The notes under the pieces were generated by a model, which saw only the letters and a list, made by a program, of their open reading frames with translations, was not told where the DNA came from and searched no databases. Position numbers and translations under genes: made by a program. 64,000 nt of DNA from a virus. Shown in pieces: positions 24,800 to 32,107 of this stretch. The stretch covers positions 1-64,000 of IMG/VR virus record IMGVR_UViG_3300029309_000006. One strand, written 5' to 3'. The number at the start of each line of letters is the position of its first letter. The first letter of the stretch is position 1.

Positions 24800-25696
24800 A
24801 TGGCTACTACTACTTCAATTACTACTTCTTACCAAGGGGAATTTGCAGGTGATTACATCGCTGCAGCACTTCTTTCAGGGGTGACTTTATCACAAGGAGG
24901 AGTAACAATAAAACCAAATATTAAATTTAAAGAGGTTTTGAAAAAACTCTCAATGGATTCAATTCTAAAGGATGCTTCCTGTGACTTTGACCCATCGAGT
25001 AACGTAACTTTAACTGAAAGGATTCTACAACCAGAAGAATTTCAAGTTAACTTACAATTATGTAAAAAAGATTTCAGACAAGATTGGGAAGCTAACTCAA
25101 TGGGATTCAGTCAATATGACAATCTACCGAGTAAGTTTTCAGACTTTTTAATTGCACAAGTTGCAGCTAAAGTTGCTGAAAAAGTAGAACAAAACATTTG
25201 GCAGGGTGCTACTGCAAATGCAGGAGAATTTAACGGATTCCAAGCATTACTTGCAGCAGACGGAGACGTTGTTGATGTTTCAGGTACTACACTTTCGGCT
25301 TCAAACATCGTTGCTGAGATTTCAAAAGTTGTTGATGCAATTCCTAGCGGGGTCTATAATAAAGAAGATTTAAAAATCTATATTCCTACAAGTGCTGCTA
25401 AGTTTTATATTCAAGCACAAGCAGCTTTAGGTTATAGAGAACTATATAACGTAGGTAAAACTGAAATGAATTTCCAAGGTATTCCATTATTTACTGCACC
25501 TGGATTAGGAGCAGATAAAATGGTTGCAGCACAATCAAGCAATCTTTACTTCGGTACAGGTCTATTAAATGACTGGCAAGAAGTTAAGCTTATTGATATG
25601 GCTGATATTGACGGAAGTCAAAATGTAAGAGTTGTACTAAGAGGATCTGCAGGTGTAAATCACGGAATAGGTGCAGATATAGTACTTTATTCTTAA
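24800..25696 (+). CDS. Major capsid protein (phage A)
   Basis: 298 residues. The layout fits an HK97-fold capsid protein: N-terminal arm, 'ILQPEEFQVNLQLCKKDF', 'AEKVEQNIWQGA' long helix (about residue 125-137), 'IYIPTSAAKFYIQAQA' and a C-terminal 'VRVVLRGSAGVNHGIG'. It follows scaffold and decoration genes and is followed by a strong terminator, typical for the most highly expressed gene. Confidence 0.75.
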   Translation: MATTTSITTSYQGEFAGDYIAAALLSGVTLSQGGVTIKPNIKFKEVLKKLSMDSILKDASCDFDPSSNVTLTERILQPEEFQVNLQLCKKDFRQDWEANSMGFSQYDNLPSKFSDFLIAQVAAKVAEKVEQNIWQGATANAGEFNGFQALLAADGDVVDVSGTTLSASNIVAEISKVVDAIPSGVYNKEDLKIYIPTSAAKFYIQAQAALGYRELYNVGKTEMNFQGIPLFTAPGLGADKMVAAQSSNLYFGTGLLNDWQEVKLIDMADIDGSQNVRVVLRGSAGVNHGIGADIVLYS

Positions 25697-25710
25697 TAAT
25701 TGTTTAACAT

Positions 25711-25748
25711 AAAAGGGTAGGTGGGTTTTACCTACTTACCTTTTTTTT
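25711..25748 (+). terminator. Terminator after major capsid gene A
   Basis: GTAGGT (25717-25722) pairs with ACCTAC (25730-25735) around a 7-nt loop, with flanking A and an eight-T tract from 25741. Confidence 0.85.
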
Positions 25749-25762
25749 AAAAATATATATAT

Positions 25763-26287
25763 ATGGCGTGTACACTTACAAAAGGGCGTGAACTACCTTG
25801 CAAATCAGGGGTTGGTGGAATAAAAAGTATAACATTTGCTGACTTTAATACTTTAGGAGCTTTAACTGTTGCAAATGACATAATTACTGATTTCGGTGGA
25901 AGTCCTACATTTATGAAGTTTGATGTAAAGGGTAATTCTACAATGGACACTACTGTAACATCATCAAGAGAAAACGGAACTACTTTTTATGAAACAACAG
26001 TAGTAATGAATTTAATCTTCCAAGAGGAAAAAACACAAGCAGAAATTAAATTACTTGCTGTTTCAAGACCTCATATTATAGTAGAAGATTATAACGGAAA
26101 CTTTAGACTTGTTGGAAAAGATCACGGATGCGAATTAACAACTGGGACATTTTCAAATGGAGCTGCGATGGGAGACCTTTATGGCTACTCACTTACATTT
26201 GTTTCACAAGAAACAGAAGCACCTGACTTTGTTGCTACAGCAGCTTACAATGCTGAAAGTCAAGGAACACAAATTGACGTAAATTAA
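25763..26287 (+). CDS. Major tail tube protein
   Basis: 174 residues, beta-rich. 'CTLTKGRELPCKSGVGGIKSI' at the start and 'GDLYGYSLTFVSQETEAPDFV' near the C-terminus fit tail tube proteins of Bacteroidota siphophages. It is isolated between two terminators (25711-25748 and 26311-26340), as expected for an abundant structural protein. Confidence 0.6.
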   Translation: MACTLTKGRELPCKSGVGGIKSITFADFNTLGALTVANDIITDFGGSPTFMKFDVKGNSTMDTTVTSSRENGTTFYETTVVMNLIFQEEKTQAEIKLLAVSRPHIIVEDYNGNFRLVGKDHGCELTTGTFSNGAAMGDLYGYSLTFVSQETEAPDFVATAAYNAESQGTQIDVN

Positions 26288-26310
26288 GAATAGTTTGTTC
26301 TTGTTATTGG

Positions 26311-26340
26311 AAAAGGGGGTTTTATACCTCCTTTTTTTTT
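26311..26340 (+). terminator. Terminator after tail tube gene
   Basis: AAAAGGGGG (26311-26319) pairs with CCTCCTTTT (26327-26335) through one wobble around TTTTATA, with T extending to 26340. Confidence 0.85.
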
Positions 26341-26368
26341 GCTTTATTACAAAATCACTATATTATTT

Positions 26369-26376
26369 CGATATAT
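26369..26376 (+). promoter_or_regulatory. CGATATAT motif, 4 bp before 26381 start
   Basis: Context TATTATTTCGATATATTAATATG; 4 bp to ATG 26381 and 28 bp after a terminator, so new transcription must begin in this gap. This arrangement repeats that at 14452. Confidence 0.65.
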
Positions 26377-26380
26377 TAAT

Positions 26381-26746
26381 ATGAAAGTATTGACTACAAG
26401 TAGTTCAGCACAAACTTTAGATGTAGTTCCTAGAACTTATATTTCTAGCTATACAATGAAACTTAGAGATACAAGCAAAAATAAAGAAGTATTTAGTTCA
26501 TCTGTAACTGGAATTACAAATGGTAATTTTAAAAGAATATCTGCAACTATAAGCCCTATATTAAAAGAGGGTAGGTATTATGATTTAACTTTACTAAATG
26601 GAGCTACAGTAGTATATAGAGATAAAATATTTTGCACAGATCAAACTATAAATCAGAACAACAATGATTATTACGAAATAAATTCAGGTCAATATACTTT
26701 TGATGAAACAGCAGGGTCACACGATAACGATTATATAATAGTATGA
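26381..26746 (+). CDS. Small virion protein upstream of portal
   Basis: 121 residues from ATG 26381; the frame is open further upstream but only through the terminator and motif. Beta-rich ('YTMKLRDTSKNKEVFSSS', 'YYDLTLLNGATVVYRDKIF'), resembling a small Ig- or sheath-like domain. The stop overlaps the portal start (ATGA). Likely a minor head or tail protein; function unknown. Confidence 0.55.
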   Translation: MKVLTTSSSAQTLDVVPRTYISSYTMKLRDTSKNKEVFSSSVTGITNGNFKRISATISPILKEGRYYDLTLLNGATVVYRDKIFCTDQTINQNNNDYYEINSGQYTFDETAGSHDNDYIIV

Positions 26747-28482
26747 ACGATTTAAGAGTTTTAAATTTAAGCAGTTACACAACACCAAAAGTAACAGAAC
26801 AAAAAAATAGAGATTGGATTGGGTATGGAGAGGATAACAATTACTTTAAATATCTAATTGACAGATACAACGGAAGTCCTACCAATAACGCTATTATAAA
26901 CGCTGTTTCTGCGATGATCTATGGTAAAGGATTAGATGCTACCGATTCAAATAAAAAGCCTGAACAGTACGCTAAAATGGTTTCTTTGTTTAACAAGGAC
27001 TGCACAAGAAAACTTTGTTACGATTTAAAACTTATGGGTCAATGTTCAATGCAAGTAATATATTCAAAGGATAGAAAAACAATAGCACAGATAGAACACT
27101 TTCCTGTAGAAACATTAAGAGCAGAAAAAGCAAATGAAAAAGGAGATATAGAAGCTTATTATTATTTTTCAGATTGGTCTAATTTTAAATCTACAAGTAA
27201 AGCAAAAAGAATACCTGCTTTTGGAATGAGTAAGGAATCTATAGAAATACTTTATGTTAAACCTTATAGAGCAGGATTTTATTATTATAGTCCAGTAGAC
27301 TACCAAGGTGGCTTACAATATAGCGAACTAGAAGAAGAAGTAGGAAACTTCCATTTAAATAATATTATGAATGGTATGTCTCCAAGTATGTTAATTAATT
27401 TTAACAATGGTACACCAACAGAAGAAGAAAGAGAAAGAATAGAACATCGTATAATGCAAAAGTTTTCAGGCAGTAGTAATGCAGGTAAATTTATATTAGC
27501 ATTTAACGACAATGCAGATACAGCAGCAAGTATAGACCCAGTACAATTATCAGATGCACACCAACAATATCAGTTTCTAAGTGAAGAAAGTACAAGAAAG
27601 ATAATGGTATCTCACAGAATTGTATCTCCAATGCTTATAGGTATTAAAGATCAATCAGGACTTGGAAACAATGCTGATGAATTAAAAACAGCATCTATAT
27701 TACTTGACAATACAGTTATTAGACCTTTTCAGCATTTGCTTATAGAAGCATTTGACCAAATATTAGCTTATAATAAAATATCGCTTAACCTATACTTTAA
27801 AACTTTACAACCATTAGAATTTACAGACCTAACAAATGTAGAAGATGAAGAAACTAAAGAAGAAGAAACAGGTGTAAAATTAAGTGAAGATGTATGTAAT
27901 CATAATCATTTTAATTTAAGCGAAGATGAAATGACTACAATAGCAGATGATATTATTTCAAAAGGAGAAGATATAGGGGATGATTGGGAGTTGTTAAATG
28001 AAACACCTGCTCTAAATGATGAAACTGAAATAAAAGATTATTTTGAGTTTGCAAGGGTTGTAAGTGGAGATGCAAGAAAAAAAGACGAACAAGACACAAG
28101 TCTATTTAGAATAAGGTATAAATATACAGCAGGAAGATCAACCAAAGGAGAATCTAGGGAATTTTGTAAAAAAATGTTAGCTGCAAATAAAGTTTACAGA
28201 ATGGAAGATTTAGATAAACAAAGTACAGCAAATAGTGAACTTGCAGCAAAAGGCGAAAACAGCTACAATATCTGGCTTTTTAAGGGCGGAGTGAACTGCT
28301 CCCATTATTGGATGCGACAAATATATCTTAAAAAAGGTAACAAAAAAATATCAGTAGGCAGAGCAAGAAGTATAATAAGTGCTTTACCTAGAAACGAAAG
28401 AAAAGATGCAAGGTTTGAAACAAACCCACCTGAGGTTTCTCAAATAGCATCAGCAAGAAATAATTATTGGAGAAAAAATTAA
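26743..28482 (+). CDS. Portal protein (phage A) with extra C-terminal domain
   Basis: 579 residues. The first ~370 are a portal body ('GSPTNNAIINAVSAMIYGKGL', 'HFPVETLRAEKAN', 'RIVSPMLIGIKDQSGLGNNADEL'). An acidic linker leads to a separate C-terminal domain (about 430-579) with 'TKGESREFCKKMLAANKVYR', 'NIWLFKGGVNCSHYWMRQIYL' and a NPPEV motif, which I recall from flavophage head proteins. It forms the dodecameric DNA gate. Confidence 0.75.
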   Translation: MNDLRVLNLSSYTTPKVTEQKNRDWIGYGEDNNYFKYLIDRYNGSPTNNAIINAVSAMIYGKGLDATDSNKKPEQYAKMVSLFNKDCTRKLCYDLKLMGQCSMQVIYSKDRKTIAQIEHFPVETLRAEKANEKGDIEAYYYFSDWSNFKSTSKAKRIPAFGMSKESIEILYVKPYRAGFYYYSPVDYQGGLQYSELEEEVGNFHLNNIMNGMSPSMLINFNNGTPTEEERERIEHRIMQKFSGSSNAGKFILAFNDNADTAASIDPVQLSDAHQQYQFLSEESTRKIMVSHRIVSPMLIGIKDQSGLGNNADELKTASILLDNTVIRPFQHLLIEAFDQILAYNKISLNLYFKTLQPLEFTDLTNVEDEETKEEETGVKLSEDVCNHNHFNLSEDEMTTIADDIISKGEDIGDDWELLNETPALNDETEIKDYFEFARVVSGDARKKDEQDTSLFRIRYKYTAGRSTKGESREFCKKMLAANKVYRMEDLDKQSTANSELAAKGENSYNIWLFKGGVNCSHYWMRQIYLKKGNKKISVGRARSIISALPRNERKDARFETNPPEVSQIASARNNYWRKN

Positions 28483-28483
28483 A

Positions 28484-28993
28484 ATGGCAACAGCATTATT
28501 CATAAAACCGATTGACTTAAAAAGAAACTCTATAATAGACGGAAACGTAGATGTTGACCACTTCCTTGGCTTTCTAAAGATCGCACAGGAAATTCACATT
28601 AGAAACTATCTAGGAACGGATTTATACAATAAAATAAGCACAGACATAATTGGTACTGGTGGAGCATCGCTAACAGGTAATTATTTAAACCTTGTAAACG
28701 ACTATATACAGCCTATGCTTATACACTTTGCTATGGTTGATTATTTGCCTTTTGCAAGTTACAGGCTTAAAAATGGTGGACTTAGTAAACCAACAAGTGA
28801 AAACAGCGAATCTGTTACAAAAGAAGAAGTGGACTATTTAGTACAAAAACACAGAAATATAGCAGAATATTATACAACAAGATTTATAGACTATATGAGT
28901 TTTAATCAAAGTTTATTTCCTGAGTATAATACTAATACAAATGATGATATTCATCCTGATAAAGATGCTCTATTCAATGGTTGGGTATTATGA
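28484..28993 (+). CDS. Head-tail adaptor, DUF6712-like
   Basis: 169 residues: 'FIKPIDLKRNSIIDGNVDVDHF' and 'KIAQEIHIRNYLGTDLYNKI' match the pattern of the DUF6712/gp6-like connector that binds under the portal. It follows the portal by one base. Mostly helical with a C-terminal 'YYTTRFIDYM' helix. Confidence 0.65.
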   Translation: MATALFIKPIDLKRNSIIDGNVDVDHFLGFLKIAQEIHIRNYLGTDLYNKISTDIIGTGGASLTGNYLNLVNDYIQPMLIHFAMVDYLPFASYRLKNGGLSKPTSENSESVTKEEVDYLVQKHRNIAEYYTTRFIDYMSFNQSLFPEYNTNTNDDIHPDKDALFNGWVL

Positions 28994-29112
28994 AGTATAA
29001 AGTAAAGAAAAAAAATATTGACAAATTATTAACATATTTAAAGAGTAATGGCAACATTAACAAACACACAAATATCGGTAACGTATGTAGGGTTATTAAA
29101 GACAAGTGCTAG
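28990..29112 (+). CDS. Possible 40-residue basic peptide
   Basis: ATG at 28990 overlaps the adaptor stop (ATGA) and the frame runs to a TAG at 29112, overlapping the fibre start by 65 bp. The first half ('KYKVKKKNIDKLLTYLKS') is plausible protein; the second half lies inside the fibre gene. The long overlap makes translation doubtful. Confidence 0.3.
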   Translation: MKYKVKKKNIDKLLTYLKSNGNINKHTNIGNVCRVIKDKC

Positions 29113-32107
29113 TACAGTACTAAGTTCTACTGCTCAACAAATTACTGATGGTTCAGGCAATAATAGTATTTTATTTCTATCTACAGCAGGAGTTGGAATA
29201 GGTGGTGCTGCTAGTGCAGGTAAAGAATTTGAAGTTACAGGTAACGCTAAAATTACAGGAGACCTTATAGTAGATAACATAAAGATAGATGCCAATACTA
29301 TTTCTGCTGAAACTGGTGTTGTTACTCTAGCAGATGGTGCTATTGCTACAACTCAAAGTGCAAGTGATAATTCTACTAAAATTGCTACGACTGCATATGT
29401 AGATGCTCAGGTTACTGCTCAGGACTTAGATTTTAGTGGTACATCAGGCACAGGTTCAGTTGATTTAGATTCTCAAACATTTGCTGTAGTAGGTACTGCT
29501 AATGAAATTGAAACATCTGCAGGTAGCCAACAGTTACAAATAGGACTTCCCAATGATGTGACAATAAGTAATAAATTAACTGTTAATACTAACTTAGAAA
29601 TAGAAGATAATCACATTAACCAAACGACTGGTCAACTTAAAATAGAATCAGCAGATAGTATAGTATTAGATGCTACTGGTGATATTGTTTTTAAAGATAA
29701 TAATCAACAGTTTGCAAAGTTTGTAAACACTAATGGTATTTTATCAATTGAATCTACCCTAAAAAAACAAGCAAGTTTTGCTGACACAGGAGTTGAATTA
29801 TATGCAAATGATGTTAAAAAATTAGAAACCGAAGATGCAGGAGTTACAATAATTGGTGCTTTAAATGTTGATAGTGTGACTTCTACAGGTGGTGCAACTT
29901 TTGGAGGAACAGTAACTACTTCACAAATAACTAGCAGTGGTAATTTTACTATTGATTCAGCATTACAAATTATACTTGATGGTGCTGATGATGGTTCAAT
30001 ACAATTAAAAGATGATGGCACTCTATATGGTCTTATATATTCAACTTCAGATGACTTTTATATTAAATCAACAGTTTCTGATGGAGATATTATTTTTCAG
30101 GGTAATGATGGGGGTGTAGGTAAAACAGTTTTAACGTTGGATATGTCTGAAAATGGCAATGCAACTTTTGCAGGTGAGGTAAAATTGCAGTCAAGTAATG
30201 CTTTTACAACATTAAGAACTGGTAATGATTTTGGTTGGAGTATATATGCTAATTCAAGTAATTTTTTAACTTTTGGAACTGGAGCAGCAGCTAATACAAA
30301 AGCAACAGATTGGGTGACCATTCGAGATGACCTAGGTTACGTAGGCATAAATGAAACGAGCCCTAGCAATAAATTACAAATTTCAGATAGTACAGTAGGA
30401 ACAGATTCAACAGCAGATGATAGCAATTTTATAAAATTAACAAACAAAGATATTGGAACAGCAAATGAGGTATGGGGTTTAGGTTTTTCTAGCAAATCAG
30501 GTGCAACTGATTACTTAGGTGCCTTTGTTCAAGCGTTAGGCAATTTCACTAGTAACTTCAACACTTCTTTAATATTTGGAACTAGAGGAACCTCAGGGAA
30601 TGCCACCGAAAGAATGCGAATTAACAGTTCTGGAAAAGTAGGAATCGGAGAAACAGCACCTGCCGCTAAACTAGATGTTAAAGTTGCTTCAAATGAACAT
30701 TTTTTAGTTAGTGATTCTTTATCTACTGTATCATTAAAAGCTACTAATGATGCCGCTGCTGCTTACGTTCCAATGTCAATTAATGGTTCAGCTTTAACTA
30801 TAAATGCTGATTCTGGTGGAAACGTCGGGATTGGAACTGCTTCGCCTGGTTATAGACTTTCAGTAGCTAATGCATCAACTAGAATTGTATCAATAAATTA
30901 TCAAGATAGTATAAATACAATTATGTCTCATGCGGGTTCACCTAATTATGGTTTAGAAGCATTAACTATTAGAGGAGATTATATAGCTTTTTATACAGAT
31001 TATGACGTTAGTCATTATCAAGGTGTTGAAAGAATGCGTATAACATCTGCAGGACAAGTTAATATACATCCTATAAACGATACAAGTGAGACACTTAGAG
31101 TTTTTAGAGGTACTGGTGCATTTGCTTCTCAATCAATTTCTATTGATGCAAAAAGTGGTGATGCAAATATTAGATTACTTGCAACTGATACTGCAAGGTC
31201 AACTGTATTTTATAGGTCATCAGATGGAGGTAGTAATTTTACAGAAAGTATGCGTATAGGCAGTAATGGAAATATTGCTCAAGCAAATACAAGTCCAATA
31301 GCTGACCCTTTTGTCAATGGTGCAGAACAATGGATGACTTACCAAATTGGAAAAGCAGGAGTATTAGGTGCATACAAAAATAATAATGAAAGTATGTTTG
31401 GTTTTAATACATATTTTTCAGCACCAAGTGGAGTAAATAAAGCAATAGTTTCTGGTTTAGATGGAACTGCAACAAGATATTATGCTGATAGAATTACATT
31501 TAATACTTTAACAAGTTCTGGAACTACTCAAACGCAAACAGAAAGAATGCGTATTACATCTGGGGGTAACATTAACATAGGTTCTGGTGGTTTAACACAA
31601 ACTGCATATCAATTAAGAGTAGATTCTGATTTTGATAATGGTATTTATTTGAGTGCAGCTTCAGGAAACGATAGTGCATTGTATATTGATAATGGAGCTG
31701 GAACTGCAGAATTATTTATAGTTAGAGGAGATGGAAATATAAAAATACCTGGAATTGGTGTTACTACTGGTGCTACTGCTGTTGGAGTAGATTCAAGTGG
31801 TTTTATTAGAAAGTTATCATCATCAAAAAGATATAAAAAAGATATTGAGTCAATTGATATAGGTTTAGATTTTATAAATTCTTTAAGTCCAGTTAAGTTT
31901 AAAATGAAAGAAGATGATGTTGAAAGTGTTGGATTAATTGCTGAAGATATGATTGACAATAGGTTTGTTACATATTCACAAATTGATATGAAAGATGAAT
32001 CTAAAGGTTTGCAAGTCGAGGGGGTTAATTATCAAGCACTAATAGCACCATTAATTAAATCAATCCAAGAACTAAAAGCAGAAATAGAATTATTGAAAAG
32101 TAAATAA
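29048..32107 (+). CDS. Tail fibre with S74 chaperone domain, probable A/B hybrid frame
   Basis: 1,019 residues: an N-terminal virion-binding part ('SVTYVGLLKTSASTVL'), repeated fibre segments, and a C-terminal S74 chaperone ('SSKRYKKDIESIDIGLDF', 'VGLIAEDMIDNRFV', terminal coiled coil). Codons 427-482 are encoded by bases identical to 3-167 of the window. The gene is intact, but if the window is a join, the 5' part is phage A's and the 3' part phage B's. In A the true continuation would be 168-2360. Confidence 0.75.
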   Translation: MATLTNTQISVTYVGLLKTSASTVLSSTAQQITDGSGNNSILFLSTAGVGIGGAASAGKEFEVTGNAKITGDLIVDNIKIDANTISAETGVVTLADGAIATTQSASDNSTKIATTAYVDAQVTAQDLDFSGTSGTGSVDLDSQTFAVVGTANEIETSAGSQQLQIGLPNDVTISNKLTVNTNLEIEDNHINQTTGQLKIESADSIVLDATGDIVFKDNNQQFAKFVNTNGILSIESTLKKQASFADTGVELYANDVKKLETEDAGVTIIGALNVDSVTSTGGATFGGTVTTSQITSSGNFTIDSALQIILDGADDGSIQLKDDGTLYGLIYSTSDDFYIKSTVSDGDIIFQGNDGGVGKTVLTLDMSENGNATFAGEVKLQSSNAFTTLRTGNDFGWSIYANSSNFLTFGTGAAANTKATDWVTIRDDLGYVGINETSPSNKLQISDSTVGTDSTADDSNFIKLTNKDIGTANEVWGLGFSSKSGATDYLGAFVQALGNFTSNFNTSLIFGTRGTSGNATERMRINSSGKVGIGETAPAAKLDVKVASNEHFLVSDSLSTVSLKATNDAAAAYVPMSINGSALTINADSGGNVGIGTASPGYRLSVANASTRIVSINYQDSINTIMSHAGSPNYGLEALTIRGDYIAFYTDYDVSHYQGVERMRITSAGQVNIHPINDTSETLRVFRGTGAFASQSISIDAKSGDANIRLLATDTARSTVFYRSSDGGSNFTESMRIGSNGNIAQANTSPIADPFVNGAEQWMTYQIGKAGVLGAYKNNNESMFGFNTYFSAPSGVNKAIVSGLDGTATRYYADRITFNTLTSSGTTQTQTERMRITSGGNINIGSGGLTQTAYQLRVDSDFDNGIYLSAASGNDSALYIDNGAGTAELFIVRGDGNIKIPGIGVTTGATAVGVDSSGFIRKLSSSKRYKKDIESIDIGLDFINSLSPVKFKMKEDDVESVGLIAEDMIDNRFVTYSQIDMKDESKGLQVEGVNYQALIAPLIKSIQELKAEIELLKSK
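30327..30626 (+). repeat. Direct repeat, copy 2 (fibre segment)
   Basis: Bases 30327-30493 are identical to 1-167; similarity continues to about 30626 with scattered substitutions and no gaps. The segment encodes part of the fibre shaft including 'SPSNKLQISDSTVG'. Confidence 0.95.
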
